DNA of 64,000 bases from Corynebacterium sp. P4-C1 (lineage in GTDB: Bacteria > Actinomycetota > Actinomycetes > Mycobacteriales > Mycobacteriaceae), in NCBI RefSeq assembly GCF_030503595.1, contig NZ_CP129966.1, forward strand, positions 682,001-746,000, given 5' to 3'. Both the position numbers and the translations under genes were made by a program. Positions within the stretch are counted from its first letter, which is position 1; each line of letters starts with the position of its first letter. Shown piece after piece: positions 1 to 9,060 of the stretch. The notes beneath the pieces were generated by a model. It was not told the origin of the DNA, did not search any database, and saw nothing but the letters and a program-made list of their open reading frames with translations.

Positions 1-765
1 CTCCCACGCGAAGACATCCGTCGCCGCCTCGGAACCGCTCAGTGCCTCGACCGCCACGAAACCAGTGGCGGCGACGGCGACCAATGCCGCGACCGGAGTG
101 AGAAGGCCCAGCACGAGGAACACACCTGAAGCGAGCCCCATGGTGGGCAGGGCGATCGCCAATGCGCGTGGATAAGCGTGCGATGCGAGCTGATCCTCCA
201 GTCCTGCGAGGCCGTCATTGCCTCCGAGTTGGAACAGGACAGCCAGTGAAGTGCAGATGAGAATACCGCCCACGACCAGGCGCAGGATCAGTAAGCCGAC
301 ATCGATCGTGCCGCGGCCGACCGGTGCTTGCTCCTGCGGCTCGCGCTGAGCGGTTTTGGCGGTATCGGTATCCAGAGTGGAATCCGTTCCAATGCCTTCC
401 GCGGCCTCGGTGGTGTGGAGGGTACCGGCGGTGCTCACCGTGCTCGCCGCGACAGGCTCAGAGGAAGTCGTGCGGGCGATCGTCGAGCCGCCGGTGCCGG
501 ACACCTCCGGCTCAGCGGTGCGGGCAATCTTGCTGGACTTAGCGGACTTCGCAGATTTCGCAGATTTCGCGGACTTTTCGCCTGCATCAGTCTCGGCTGC
601 GGTCGATGCCGGCTGAGTCTGGGATTTCGGCGTGGACGGCAACACCTCTGTCGGCGCGGCCTTGCCGGTGCGCGTGTAGACGTTGGTAGTGGGAACGTCG
701 AGGTCGTCAATCTCAGTGACGTCCTCGAGCTTATTCACGGGCTTTTTGCTGCCTTTGTCAGTCAT
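1..765 (-). CDS. DoxX family membrane protein (C-terminus cut by window edge)
   Basis: The frame is open from an ATG at 765 to the window edge (255 codons visible), so the C-terminus is missing. The first 140 or so residues are a charged, low-complexity cytoplasmic region that includes a lysine/serine/alanine repeat (KSAKSAKSAKSAKSSK). Hydrophobic segments follow, beginning at about residue 150 (VGLLILRLVVGGILICTSLA) with the GLAGLEDQLA stretch typical of DoxX-type quinol-oxidase-like proteins. The start is supported by TAAGTT at 773-778, 7 nt upstream, which suggests a leaderless transcript; GAGGG also lies close to the ATG. DoxX proteins in actinobacteria have been linked to redox homeostasis at the membrane, but the substrate here cannot be told from sequence. 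Confidence 0.72.
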   Translation of the reverse strand, partial: MTDKGSKKPVNKLEDVTEIDDLDVPTTNVYTRTGKAAPTEVLPSTPKSQTQPASTAAETDAGEKSAKSAKSAKSAKSSKIARTAEPEVSGTGGSTIARTTSSEPVAASTVSTAGTLHTTEAAEGIGTDSTLDTDTAKTAQREPQEQAPVGRGTIDVGLLILRLVVGGILICTSLAVLFQLGGNDGLAGLEDQLASHAYPRALAIALPTMGLASGVFLVLGLLTPVAALVAVAATGFVAVEALSGSEAATDVFAWE

Positions 766-772
766 ACCCTCA

Positions 773-778
773 AACTTA
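773..778 (-). promoter_or_regulatory. Putative -10 box (TAAGTT), leaderless start of the DoxX gene
   Basis: TAAGTT read on the minus strand lies exactly 7 nt before the ATG at 765. This spacing recurs at many starts in the window. It directly abuts the terminator hairpin of the upstream gene. Confidence 0.4.
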
Positions 779-779
779 A

Positions 780-807
780 GGCAGCCGGGTCGGACATCCC
801 GGCTGCC
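780..807 (-). terminator. Terminator hairpin after the aldo/keto reductase gene
   Basis: Ten-bp perfect arms (GGCAGCCGGG / CCCGGCTGCC) with an 8-nt loop lie 17 nt after the stop codon of the aldo/keto reductase gene. On the minus strand they are followed by a T-rich stretch (TTAAGTTT), consistent with an intrinsic terminator. Confidence 0.7.
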
Positions 808-824
808 ACGCAGGGGAATCTGCT

Positions 825-1901
825 CTAGCCGCGGGTGCGGGAAGCGGTCGCCCCAGCCCAGATGTTGATGCCGGCGTCGTGGGCGATGTCGTCGATAAGC
901 GAGAGCTCCTCGTCGCTGAACTCGAGGTTGCCCACGGCATCGAGGTTCGCGTCGAGCTGCTCGACGCTGGATGCGCCGATCAACGTGCTGGTCACCGTGC
1001 GCTCCCCCTGGTCGCGCAAGACCCACGCGATGGCCATTTGCGCGAGAGATTGGCCGCGCTTCTTCGCCACCTCGTTGAGCTTGCGCGCCATGGCGATATT
1101 GCTCTCGCTGAGCATGTCCTCGCTGAGCGACTTGCCCGCCGCCGCACGCGAATCGGCGGGGATTCCGTCGAGGTAACGGTCGGTGAGCAACCCCTGCGCC
1201 AGCGGGGAGAAGGCGATCACGCCAAGGCCGTTCTCCGCGGCGGACTCGAGGAGGGATGCCCCGTCCTCACCGGGCTCCTCGACCCACCGGTTGACCATGG
1301 AGTAGCTGGGCTGGTGGATGAGCAGCGGGCACCCCTCCCCCGCCATGATCTCCGCGGCCTCCGCCGTCAGCTCCGGGCCGTACGAGGAAATACCGGCGTA
1401 GAGCGCCTTGCCGGAGGCGATAATATCCCGCAGGGCGTACATGGTCTCCTCCAACGGGGTGTCCGGGTCGGGCCGGTGGTGGTAGAAGATGTCCACGTAA
1501 TCCAGTCCCAGGCGCTCCAGCGAGCGGTCCAGCGAAGAATGGAGGTACTTGCGCGTACCGCCGAAGCCGTACGGACCTTCGTGCATGTACCAGCCGGCTT
1601 TCGAGGAGATGATCAGCTCGTCGCGGTGGGCAGCGAAATCCTCCGCCAGAATGCGCCCGGCATTGATTTCCGCAGACCCGGCGGGCGGGCCGTAGTTGTT
1701 GGCCAGGTCGAAGTGGGTCACACCGCGGTCGAAAGCGCGGCGCATGATGGCGCGCTGGGTCTCGATCGGCTTGTCGTCGCCGAAATTGTGCCAGAAACCG
1801 AGCGAGACCCGGGGCAGCTTCAGGCCCGAATTCCCGATCCGGCGGAACCAGTTCTCACCAGCGTTGTCGTAACGGTCAGAAGCAGCGGTATAAGCATCCA
1901 T
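825..1901 (-). CDS. Aldo/keto reductase (YghZ / glyceraldehyde-3-phosphate reductase-like)
   Basis: This 358-residue TIM-barrel oxidoreductase would reduce aldehydes or ketones with NADPH. The opening region (SGLKLPRVSLGFWHNFGD) and the catalytic tetrad contexts fit the YghZ/AKR14-like subfamily: Asp in FDLANNYG, Tyr in NNYG, Lys in ISSKAG and His in FYHH. The ATG at 1901 was preferred because the protein then begins MDAYTAASDRY, as in homologues; a GTG at 1919 would add six residues. The gene stands alone on the minus strand, divergent from the transporter at 1973, and ends at a strong hairpin. The physiological substrate is unknown; detoxification of methylglyoxal-type aldehydes is a family-based possibility. 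Confidence 0.88.
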   Translation of the reverse strand: MDAYTAASDRYDNAGENWFRRIGNSGLKLPRVSLGFWHNFGDDKPIETQRAIMRRAFDRGVTHFDLANNYGPPAGSAEINAGRILAEDFAAHRDELIISSKAGWYMHEGPYGFGGTRKYLHSSLDRSLERLGLDYVDIFYHHRPDPDTPLEETMYALRDIIASGKALYAGISSYGPELTAEAAEIMAGEGCPLLIHQPSYSMVNRWVEEPGEDGASLLESAAENGLGVIAFSPLAQGLLTDRYLDGIPADSRAAAGKSLSEDMLSESNIAMARKLNEVAKKRGQSLAQMAIAWVLRDQGERTVTSTLIGASSVEQLDANLDAVGNLEFSDEELSLIDDIAHDAGINIWAGATASRTRG

Positions 1902-1972
1902 GCCCGCCCATTGTGCCACAGCTTTGCTACTCTCTACCCGATCATAAAATTTCTCTAATTGAAGGTTCTTCT

Positions 1973-3376
1973 ATGAAGAAAACACTCAAAGTGGCCATGG
2001 CGCTCGTCGGCCTCACAGTCGGCGCCGGCTTCGCCTCCGGCCAAGAAGTGCTGCAGTATTTCCTCTCCTACGGCTACTGGGGCATCGTCGGCGCCGCGGT
2101 CGCGGGCCTCACCATCGCCGTCTTCAGCGGCTGGGTCTACCAGCTCGGTTCCTACTACCTGGCTGACGACCACAGCGCAGTGTTCAAGAGCGTCTCACGC
2201 CCGTTCTTGGCGCGGTACATGGACATCACGACCATGTTCACCCTGTTCTGCATCGGCTTTGTCATGGTCGCCGGCGCCGGATCCAACATGGAGCAGCAGT
2301 TCGGCTTCCCCACTTGGATCGGCTCGGCCATCATGGTCGTGCTCCTGGTACTGTCCGGGTTCCTGGACATCGACAAACTGACCAACGTCATCTCCCTGAT
2401 CACGCCCCTTTTGATCATCTGCATCCTCGGCGCGTTCATCATCACCATGATGAATATGCCGGACAACATCGGCGAGCTCAACGACCTAGCACAGACCAAC
2501 CAGCACGCTTCGGGCACCTTCGGCAACTGGTTCGTAACAGCGATGAACTACGCCACCCTGGTCATGATCATGGACTGCTCCATGATGCTCGTCTTCGCCG
2601 GCTCCCACATGAACCCGGCGCAGACCGGCAAGGGCGGCCTGCTCGGCGGCATCATGTTCGCGGTCCTGCTGATGATCCTCGTTTTCATCCTGTTCTTCAA
2701 CATGGAGAACGTCATGGACGCCGACCTGCCGCTGCTCATGGTGTTCGACACCATGCACCCGGCTGTGGGCACAGCCGTCTCCATCGTGATCTACCTGATG
2801 ATCTACAACACCGCCGTCGGCCTCTTCTACGCCCTCGGCCGCCGTCTCAGCCACGACAAGCCCGAGAAGTTCCGCCCTTACTACTTCATCGTCGTGGCCA
2901 TCGGCTTCGCGCTGTCCTTCATCGGCTTCGCAGACCTGGTCAGCTGGGTCTACCCGGTGCTGGGCTACCTTGGCCTCGTGCTGGGCATCATCATGGGTGT
3001 CGCCTGGTTCCGCGACCGCAAGAACATCCAGGAAGAGACCGGCCGCCGCGAGCGCCTCGCCGAGCTCGCCCAAACGCAGCTCCACCCGGACCAAGACAAC
3101 TTGACCGAGGATGAGCGCGACGAAGTCAACACTCTGACCTCCGATTCCAACATCGGCGACCAGGACCTCTGGCACTCGGTCCAGGAGGAGGTCGCGGCGG
3201 ACCTCGACGCCGACGGTTCCAACGACTTCCGCCTCAAGAATGTCCCCGCGCTCGACCCGGATTCCGAGTCCTACGGCGGAGCACCCGACTCCAAGGGCGA
3301 CCAGATCAACTGGAAGTCCTACGAGGAGATGTACAAGACCGGCGAGTTCCCAGCGGCCAAACCCGAAAAGCAATAG
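1973..3376 (+). CDS. YkvI-type membrane transporter (COG3949-like)
   Basis: A 467-residue integral membrane protein with about ten hydrophobic segments in the first 350 residues. Its N-terminal signature (LTVGAGFASGQEVLQYF) is characteristic of the YkvI family, related to the APC-superfamily amino-acid transporters; the substrate is not established. The last 110 or so residues form a hydrophilic, acidic, presumably cytoplasmic tail, longer than in many relatives. The ATG at 1973 was chosen over an in-frame upstream start (1913) because GAAGG lies 7 nt ahead and the hydrophobic signature follows at once. It is monocistronic and converges on gatB, with a shared terminator hairpin between the two genes. 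Confidence 0.82.
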   Translation: MKKTLKVAMALVGLTVGAGFASGQEVLQYFLSYGYWGIVGAAVAGLTIAVFSGWVYQLGSYYLADDHSAVFKSVSRPFLARYMDITTMFTLFCIGFVMVAGAGSNMEQQFGFPTWIGSAIMVVLLVLSGFLDIDKLTNVISLITPLLIICILGAFIITMMNMPDNIGELNDLAQTNQHASGTFGNWFVTAMNYATLVMIMDCSMMLVFAGSHMNPAQTGKGGLLGGIMFAVLLMILVFILFFNMENVMDADLPLLMVFDTMHPAVGTAVSIVIYLMIYNTAVGLFYALGRRLSHDKPEKFRPYYFIVVAIGFALSFIGFADLVSWVYPVLGYLGLVLGIIMGVAWFRDRKNIQEETGRRERLAELAQTQLHPDQDNLTEDERDEVNTLTSDSNIGDQDLWHSVQEEVAADLDADGSNDFRLKNVPALDPDSESYGGAPDSKGDQINWKSYEEMYKTGEFPAAKPEKQ

Positions 3377-3399
3377 CTTTCGGCTTAACGACGCAAAAA

Positions 3400-3437
3400 C
3401 TGCCCCCGGCCAGATCCAGTTTCTGGTCGGGGGACAG
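3400..3437. terminator. Bidirectional terminator between the YkvI-type gene and gatB
   Basis: An inverted repeat with near-complementary 15/16-nt arms (CTGCCCCCGGCCAGA and TCTGGTCGGGGGACAG) lies in the space between the converging genes. An AAAAA run precedes it, which would read as a T-tract for the gatB transcript. Confidence 0.7.
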
Positions 3438-3503
3438 TCGTCGTTGTGTCGTCTAGGCGTTGCTCCCCCCTGCGCCGGACGCGCAGGGGCCAGCAGGTAG
3501 GGA

Positions 3504-5006
3504 TTAGTCCGCGAGCTTCTTCGCGATGATCTCGTTGATCGCCTTCGGGTCAGCCTTGCCCTGCGTCGCCTTCATCACGGCGCCGACGATGGCACCGGTG
3601 ACCTTGGTGTTGCCGGCCTTGTACTTCTCCACGATGTCGGGGTTGGCGGCGAGGGCTTCGTCAACGGCGGCTTCGATGGCACCGTCGTCGCGCACCACCT
3701 CGAGACCGCGCTTCGCGACGACCTCGTCGACGCTTCCCTCCCCTTCAATGACGCCGTCAATGGCCTGGCGGCCGAGCTTGGTGGTCAGTTTGCCGTCTTT
3801 GACCAACTCAACGACCCGAGCGACATCGGCCGGAGTGACACCGAGCGCATCGAGGTCGCGGCCGAGCTCGTTGGCCTTGCCGGCGATGTAGGAGACCCAC
3901 CACGCGCGGGCCTCGTCCGGGGTGGCACCAGCCTCAACGGTATCGACGATCAGGTCGAGGGCCCCGGCGTTGACCAGGTCGCGGAATTCCTTCTCCGGCA
4001 GCTGCCACTCCTCCTGGATGCGGGCGCGGCGCACCCACGGAAGTTCCGGCAGGGTCGCGCGGATCTCTTCGACCCACTCCGGCTTGGCGATGACGGGCGG
4101 CAGATCCGGATCGTTGAAGTAGCGGTACTCGCTAGCTTCTTCCTTCGGGCGGCCCTTGGAGGTGGAGCCGTCGGTCTCCTGGTAGTGGCGGGTCTCCTGA
4201 ACGATCTCGCCGCCGGCTTCTAGCACGCCTGCCTGGCGCTGCATCTCGTAGCGGACGGCCTGCTCGACGGATTTCAGGGAGTTGATGTTCTTGGTTTCGG
4301 TGCGGGTGCCGAATTTCTCCTGGCCGACCGGGCGTAGGGAGACGTTGGCGTCGCAACGCATGGAGCCCTGGTCCATGCGCGCATCGGAGACACCGAGCGA
4401 CTTGACCAGCTCACGAAGAGCGCCGACGTAGGCGCGCGCCACCTCCGGGGCGCGTTCGCCTGCCCCGATGATCGGCTTGGTCACGATCTCAATGAGCGGG
4501 ATTCCTGCGCGGTTGCAGTCCACCAGGGAGGCGGTGGCGCCGGAGATGCGGCCTGAAGCGGAACCGAGGTGGGTCAGCTTGCCGGTGTCTTCCTCCATGT
4601 GGGCGCGCTCGATCTCGACGCGCCACTCGGTGCCGTCGTCGAGCACGACGTCGAGGTAACCGTCGTACGCGATCGGCTCGTCGTACTGGGAGATCTGGTA
4701 GTTCTTCGGCTGGTCCGGGTAGAAGTAGTTCTTCCGCGCGAAACGGGACGACTCCGCGATCTTGCAGTTCAGCGCCAGACCGATCTTGATGGCCCACTCC
4801 ACGCCCTTGGCGTTGACCACAGGCAGCGCGCCCGGCAGGCCCAGCGAGACCGGGTCGATGTTGGTATTGGGCTCCGCACCGAAGTGGGCCGACGAGGTGG
4901 AGAACATCTTGGTCTCCGTGGCCAGCTCCACGTGCACCTCAAGACCCATCACCGGGTCGTACTTTTCCAGGACGTCGCTGTAATCCATCAGGTCGTACGC
5001 AGTCAT
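3504..5006 (-). CDS. gatB: Asp/Glu-tRNA(Asn/Gln) amidotransferase subunit B
   Basis: GatB is the tRNA-binding kinase/transamidation subunit of GatCAB, which converts Glu-tRNA(Gln) and Asp-tRNA(Asn) to the amidated forms. The 500-residue length is normal. Family motifs are present: [15 protein letters not shown] near the N-terminus, [19 protein letters not shown] and [15 protein letters not shown] YqeY/helical tail domain forms the last 150 residues. Start ATG 5006 gives [18 protein letters not shown], matching corynebacterial GatB; TACACT lies 8 nt upstream, suggesting a leaderless mRNA. Partners gatA and gatC lie about 9 kb away on the same strand, separated by the nad, epimerase and pfkA genes, as is usual in this lineage. 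Confidence 0.97.
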   Translation of the reverse strand: MTAYDLMDYSDVLEKYDPVMGLEVHVELATETKMFSTSSAHFGAEPNTNIDPVSLGLPGALPVVNAKGVEWAIKIGLALNCKIAESSRFARKNYFYPDQPKNYQISQYDEPIAYDGYLDVVLDDGTEWRVEIERAHMEEDTGKLTHLGSASGRISGATASLVDCNRAGIPLIEIVTKPIIGAGERAPEVARAYVGALRELVKSLGVSDARMDQGSMRCDANVSLRPVGQEKFGTRTETKNINSLKSVEQAVRYEMQRQAGVLEAGGEIVQETRHYQETDGSTSKGRPKEEASEYRYFNDPDLPPVIAKPEWVEEIRATLPELPWVRRARIQEEWQLPEKEFRDLVNAGALDLIVDTVEAGATPDEARAWWVSYIAGKANELGRDLDALGVTPADVARVVELVKDGKLTTKLGRQAIDGVIEGEGSVDEVVAKRGLEVVRDDGAIEAAVDEALAANPDIVEKYKAGNTKVTGAIVGAVMKATQGKADPKAINEIIAKKLAD

Positions 5007-5014
5007 GCTTGCCA

Positions 5015-5020
5015 AGTGTA
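5015..5020 (-). promoter_or_regulatory. Putative -10 box (TACACT) for gatB
   Basis: TACACT on the minus strand lies 8 nt before the gatB ATG. No Shine-Dalgarno-like sequence is seen between them, in line with a leaderless transcript. Confidence 0.4.
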
Positions 5021-5066
5021 GTGCCCCCGCACGCACGCCGGGACGATAGCTCGGGTTACGTCTGAT

Positions 5067-6041
5067 TTACGCATCCGCCGGGGAGGACCTCCTGTCCTTC
5101 GCACGGAAAATCAGCGCCAGGATCGCACCGGAAATGTTGTGCCACACGGAGAACACAGCACCGGGCAGCGCCGCCAGCGGACTGAGGTAACTGGCCGCCA
5201 GCGTGGCCGCCATCCCAGAATTCTGCATGCCGACCTCCACGGCCATGGTGCGCGAGGTGGCCTCCGGCTGTCCGGTCACCTTGCCGGTGAGGTAGCCGAG
5301 CGTGTAGCCGATCGCGTTGTGCAGGACGACCGCCAACAAGACGATCATCCCGGCCTGCGCGAGCTTGTCGCGGGAGCCGGCCACGACAATCGCGACAATC
5401 ATGGCGATGGCCACCACCGACACCCATGGCAGCGCCGGCAGCACGGCGGCGACGGCACGCGGCGCGACCAGACGCACCAGCAGGCCGAGGCCGACCGGGA
5501 GGATGACCATCTTCACGATGGACCAGGCCATCGGCTCGGCGCTGACGTCCATGTGCTCGCCGGCCAGCCACAGCGTCAGCAGCGGGGTCAGGATTGGCGC
5601 CAGCAACGTAGATACGGTCGTCATGGTCACGGACAGTGCGACATCGCCGCGCGCGAGGTAGGAAACCACATTCGACGATGTGCCTCCCGGCGCGCAGCCG
5701 ACCAGGATCACGCCCGCGGCGACCTCCGGTGGTAGACGCAACGCCCAGGTCAACGCGACAGCGGCGAGCGGCATGATGACGAACTGCGCGACAACGCCGA
5801 TCACCACCGGAAGAGGTTTCTTGGCAACGAAGACGAAGTCCCTGCCCGTGAGCGTCAGTCCCATGCCGAACATGACGATGCCGAGCAGCCACGTCGTCCA
5901 GCCGGAAATCGGTTCGACGGCACCAGGCGCGGCGAAACCGATGATGCCACCCGCGATCACGAGGAGCGGGAAGCCTAGCGTCGCGACGAAAGCCGAGCGC
6001 TCCTCGGCGTGCTTCTTCTGTTCCATCTCCGCTGGTTCCAT
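5067..6041 (-). CDS. Bile acid:sodium symporter family (BASS) transporter
   Basis: A 324-residue membrane protein with about nine or ten transmembrane segments. It has the BASS-fold motifs GCAPGGTSSNVVSYLARGD (about residue 120) and EVGMQNSGMAATLA (near 275), which form the crossover/sodium-site helices. Bacterial members move bile acids, pantoate or other organic anions with Na+; the substrate here is undetermined. The ATG at 6041 sits 7 nt after TATAGT. That -10 box and the start codon both lie inside a large perfect palindrome (6036-6071), so the gene is probably switched by a dedicated regulator or a structured 5' end. It follows the mug gene on the same strand but probably has its own promoter. 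Confidence 0.88.
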   Translation of the reverse strand: MEPAEMEQKKHAEERSAFVATLGFPLLVIAGGIIGFAAPGAVEPISGWTTWLLGIVMFGMGLTLTGRDFVFVAKKPLPVVIGVVAQFVIMPLAAVALTWALRLPPEVAAGVILVGCAPGGTSSNVVSYLARGDVALSVTMTTVSTLLAPILTPLLTLWLAGEHMDVSAEPMAWSIVKMVILPVGLGLLVRLVAPRAVAAVLPALPWVSVVAIAMIVAIVVAGSRDKLAQAGMIVLLAVVLHNAIGYTLGYLTGKVTGQPEATSRTMAVEVGMQNSGMAATLAASYLSPLAALPGAVFSVWHNISGAILALIFRAKDRRSSPADA

Positions 6042-6071
6042 AATGTGGACTATAGCGTCCACATTATGGAA
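6036..6071. promoter_or_regulatory. Perfect 15-bp-arm palindrome over the BASS transporter promoter and start codon
   Basis: TTCCATAATGTGGAC, a 6-nt spacer (tatagc), then the exact reverse complement GTCCACATTATGGAA. The -10 box TATAGT (6049-6054) straddles the left arm and spacer, and the ATG at 6041 lies in the left arm. It is most likely an operator; a regulatory RNA hairpin is possible, but there is no T-tract. Confidence 0.7.
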
Positions 6072-6076
6072 TCCGT

Positions 6077-6598
6077 TCACTGGGGTGGGTGCGTCGACGC
6101 CCACACCTCTCGGTAGCTCGCAGCCAGCGTTTCGACGGTCTCGTGCGCATTTAGTCCACTCGGGTTGCCCACCACCCACACGGGCACGCCGGAGATCGTC
6201 TCGGATTGCAGTCCCCGCACCGCTTTTCGCCGCCCAAAGGCATCCCGGTAGGCACCGACACCAGCAATCATCACAGCAGCTGGGCGATGCTTAGCGACGG
6301 CTCCCTCCAGCCTCTTTCCCCCCTTCACCAATTCGACCCTGCTCAAATCGGATGCCTTGGGCGTCATCCGGTCGACGAGGTTGGTGAAACCAATCCCCTG
6401 TATGGCGAGCATGTCCTCGTCCTGCTCCGCCAACCCGTGGCTCGCCTGCACGCGGTAGGGCGTCATCCCGGCGGCTTCCAACGCGGGCCAGAAACGGTTA
6501 CCGGGGTGCGCGAATGGTGCGTCCACCTCCTCGGACAGCGCTCCTGGGTTGATACCTACGATGAGCAGCCGGCAAGGGTCGGGAATTCGGTCGTGCAT
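6077..6598 (-). CDS. mug: Mug/TDG-type mismatch-specific uracil (thymine)-DNA glycosylase
   Basis: A 173-residue protein of the uracil-DNA-glycosylase superfamily, Mug/TDG branch. It has the family motif GINPG at about residue 16 and NPSGLN near the C-terminus (DNA minor-groove/intercalation loop). Such enzymes excise U or T opposite G, and ethenocytosine, starting base-excision repair. The start is uncertain: ATG at 6598 has a weak GGAAA ahead, ATG at 6610 and GTG at 6631 are in frame, and the divergent nadA starts at 6652, so the shorter form leaves room for two promoters. It stops 6 nt from the palindrome that controls the next gene. Confidence 0.82.
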   Translation of the reverse strand: MHDRIPDPCRLLIVGINPGALSEEVDAPFAHPGNRFWPALEAAGMTPYRVQASHGLAEQDEDMLAIQGIGFTNLVDRMTPKASDLSRVELVKGGKRLEGAVAKHRPAAVMIAGVGAYRDAFGRRKAVRGLQSETISGVPVWVVGNPSGLNAHETVETLAASYREVWASTHPPQ

Positions 6599-6639
6599 TT
6601 TTCCGACCATAGCGCGGTATCTCAGTGCCACATGAGGGT

Positions 6640-6645
6640 TAGATT
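6640..6645 (+). promoter_or_regulatory. Putative -10 box (TAGATT) for nadA
   Basis: TAGATT ends 6 nt before the nadA ATG with no ribosome-binding site between them, suggesting a leaderless transcript. Confidence 0.35.
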
Positions 6646-6651
6646 GGACAT

Positions 6652-7605
6652 ATGTGGACCGATGAAGTGAATCAGCTCAAAAAAGAACGAAACGCCGTCA
6701 TTCTGGCGCACAATTACCAGATACCTGAAATCCAGGACATCGCAGATTTCACCGGTGATTCGCTGGCTCTATCCCGCATCGCGGCTGATACCGACGCAGA
6801 TGTCATCGTTTTCTGCGGCGTGCACTTCATGGCTGAGAGCGCCAAGATTCTCAGCCCCGAAAAGACGGTTCTCATTCCTGACGAAGACGCCGGTTGCTCC
6901 CTGGCCGACTCCATCACTGCTGATCAGTTGTGGGACTGGAAAGCCGAGAACCCGGGCGCGGTGGTAGTCAGCTACGTCAACACCACAGCGGACGTGAAGG
7001 CCCTGACCGATATCTGCTGCACGTCCTCCAACGCCGTCGACGTGGTCAACTCCATCGACCCCGATTCTGAGATCCTCTTCTGCCCCGATCAATTCCTCGG
7101 CGCCCACGTCAAGCGCCAGACCGGCCGGGAGAACATCCGAATCTGGGCCGGTGAGTGCCACGTCCACGCCGGCATCAATGGCAAGGAACTAGCCGACCAA
7201 GCAGCCGCGCACCCCGACGCTCCCCTGTACATCCACCCCGAGTGCGGATGCGCGAATTCCGCGATCTACCTGGCCGGCGAAGGCGTCATCGCCCCGGAGC
7301 GCGTCCATATGCTCTCCACCGGCGGCATGCTCGACCAAGCCGACCGCGACAAGCAGGGCACCGTCCTCGTCGCCACTGAAGTGGGCATGCTGCACCAACT
7401 GCAGAAAAAGTCGCCGCTGGCGGACTTCCAGCCCGTCAACCCCCAGGCCTCCTGCAAATACATGAAGATGATCACGCCGGAGAAGCTCGTGGCCAGCCTC
7501 CGCGACATGCGCGACGAAGTCACGGTGCCAGAGGATGTCGCTGATAAGGCACGCCAGTCGCTAGAGCGCATGATCGCCATCGGCAACCCAGGCAGCGGGG
7601 AGTGA
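6652..7605 (+). CDS. nadA: Quinolinate synthase NadA
   Basis: NadA condenses iminoaspartate with dihydroxyacetone phosphate to quinolinate using a [4Fe-4S] cluster. The 317-residue protein shows the family's three cysteine contexts: DAGCSLADS (near residue 83), HPECGC (about 200) and ASCKYMK (about 263). It also has the N-terminal signature [23 protein letters not shown], split across the first 40 residues. nadC follows 6 nt after the stop. nadB (L-aspartate oxidase) and a dedicated nadS cysteine desulfurase, which accompany nadAC in some corynebacteria, are not adjacent. Its Fe-S cluster may therefore depend on another desulfurase, perhaps the one at 32239-33381; that link is inference. Confidence 0.97.
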   Translation: MWTDEVNQLKKERNAVILAHNYQIPEIQDIADFTGDSLALSRIAADTDADVIVFCGVHFMAESAKILSPEKTVLIPDEDAGCSLADSITADQLWDWKAENPGAVVVSYVNTTADVKALTDICCTSSNAVDVVNSIDPDSEILFCPDQFLGAHVKRQTGRENIRIWAGECHVHAGINGKELADQAAAHPDAPLYIHPECGCANSAIYLAGEGVIAPERVHMLSTGGMLDQADRDKQGTVLVATEVGMLHQLQKKSPLADFQPVNPQASCKYMKMITPEKLVASLRDMRDEVTVPEDVADKARQSLERMIAIGNPGSGE

Positions 7606-7611
7606 CGCCGC

Positions 7612-8469
7612 ATGGGTGCACCACTGAATAAGGAAGCGACTCTGCGCCTCATCCGTCTCGGCCTCGAAGAAGATTTCGCGCACGGCCCCGACGCCACCTC
7701 GGAGGCGACTGTCGACACCGATGTCACGCTCACCGCCCGCCTCGTCCCGCGCCAGCCCGGTGTGGTCGCGGGTCTCGGCACCGTCGAATGGACCATGAAC
7801 GAAGTCTCCCCAGACATCGCCGTGACGGTCCACGCGACCGACGGCGACCTAGTCGCACCGGGTGATCGTCTCGCGACAATTTCCGGCCCAGCACGGGCGG
7901 TCTTGTCGGCGGAACGCACTGCGTTGAATCTGCTCACCTACGCCAGCGGCATCGCCACCTGCACCCACGAGTGGACCCGGGAGCTCTCAGGGACCGATGC
8001 CAAAGTCCGCGACTCCCGCAAGACCTTGCCCGGATACCGCGACTTAGCCAAGTACGCGGTGCGGTGCGGTGGCGGAATCAACCACCGGATGAGCCTGGGG
8101 GATGCTGTGCTGATCAAGGACAACCACGTCGCCAGCGTCGGCACCGTGGCTGAAGCGTATCGGCGCACCACCGCCGCCTTCCCGGACCTCCCCAGTGAGA
8201 TCGAGGTTGACGACCTCGAGCAGCTCGAAGAAGCCCTGGCATTCTCCCCCGATCTGGTCATGCTGGATAATTTCGGGGTGGAGGGGACGCGGGAGGCCGT
8301 CGATAAGCGGAATGCCCTTTCTCCGTCGACGAAGCTGGAATCTTCGGGCGGATTGACGCTCGACCGCGCCCGCGCGTATGCCGAAACCGGCGTGGATTTC
8401 CTCGCTGTCGGCGCGCTCACGCACTCGGTTGCCATCCTCGACATAGGACTGGACGCCGCATTGCAGTAA
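7612..8469 (+). CDS. nadC: Nicotinate-nucleotide pyrophosphorylase (carboxylating) NadC
   Basis: NadC converts quinolinate and PRPP into nicotinate mononucleotide, the step after NadA in de novo NAD synthesis. The 285-residue length is typical. Diagnostic motifs are ERTALNLL (near residue 103), DSRKTLPGYRDLAKYAVRCG and INHRMSLGDAVLIKDNH, which carry the arginine/lysine quinolinate-binding residues. It is co-transcribed with nadA (6-nt gap). An exact copy of the 11-mer GCTTATCGACG (reverse orientation, 8298-8308) lies in the coding region, read as Val-Asp-Lys. Confidence 0.97.
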   Translation: MGAPLNKEATLRLIRLGLEEDFAHGPDATSEATVDTDVTLTARLVPRQPGVVAGLGTVEWTMNEVSPDIAVTVHATDGDLVAPGDRLATISGPARAVLSAERTALNLLTYASGIATCTHEWTRELSGTDAKVRDSRKTLPGYRDLAKYAVRCGGGINHRMSLGDAVLIKDNHVASVGTVAEAYRRTTAAFPDLPSEIEVDDLEQLEEALAFSPDLVMLDNFGVEGTREAVDKRNALSPSTKLESSGGLTLDRARAYAETGVDFLAVGALTHSVAILDIGLDAALQ

Positions 8470-8483
8470 TAGTTGCCGTCATG

Positions 8484-8489
8484 TATTTT
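8484..8489 (+). promoter_or_regulatory. Putative -10 box (TATTTT) ahead of the membrane-anchored protein
   Basis: An AT-rich hexamer lies 10 nt before the ATG at 8500, in the short gap after nadC. It is weak evidence, but it is the only -10-like element before this gene. Confidence 0.25.
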
Positions 8490-8499
8490 GATCGGCGCT

Positions 8500-9060
8500 A
8501 TGAATAATCAAACATCTTCCCGAGCACCCGTTGTGCTCGGGCTTATTCTTTTATTCCTCGTCGCCGCCGCGCTGGTCTTTCCGCGCGTTGTCGACGCCAC
8601 CACGACACCCGAAGAGTCCCAGGTGCCCGACAACCCTGTGGAGTTGGGCAGCATTGGCGTGCCCGACGAGAACGGCGGGCAGCTTGTGTGCAGCAACCCG
8701 TCGGGCTTCGCGGAAAGCACGAAGACGTGGGATTGCGATTCGACGCGCATTCTTGGCCGCTCCGAACCGGCACCCAACAACGCAGAGAAAGCCCTCGCCC
8801 GCTTCTACCGCAGAGTGACACTCGACCGGAACGTGGAAACTGGTAACGTCGAGTCCCCGCGTGAAGGCGTGCATGTGAAGCGCACCGAGGCAGACGCCGA
8901 ACGCAAACTCGTGGCGGTCTCCATTGCCGACGGGCAGACCACCCGCTACTTCTCTTTCGGCGGGGACGACGCAGAAGAGCTCGCCCAGCGTTTGATCGAC
9001 TCCGCTGACGTGAACACTGATAGTTCCGCTGACGATTCCGAGGAAACGGAGGGCGACTAG
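8500..9060 (+). CDS. Membrane-anchored extracytoplasmic protein, unknown function
   Basis: I do not recognise this 186-residue protein. It has a single N-terminal hydrophobic helix (about residues 10-33). An exported domain follows with two cysteines (LVCSNPSGF and TWDCDST) that could form a disulfide, and the tail is very acidic (SSADDSEETEGD). The ATG at 8500 was chosen over an in-frame TTG at 8473 because it places the helix near the N-terminus. Its stop codon overlaps the GTG of the PrsW-type protease gene by 1 nt (TAGTG), so the two are translated together. It could be a partner or substrate of that protease. Confidence 0.75.
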   Translation: MNNQTSSRAPVVLGLILLFLVAAALVFPRVVDATTTPEESQVPDNPVELGSIGVPDENGGQLVCSNPSGFAESTKTWDCDSTRILGRSEPAPNNAEKALARFYRRVTLDRNVETGNVESPREGVHVKRTEADAERKLVAVSIADGQTTRYFSFGGDDAEELAQRLIDSADVNTDSSADDSEETEGD

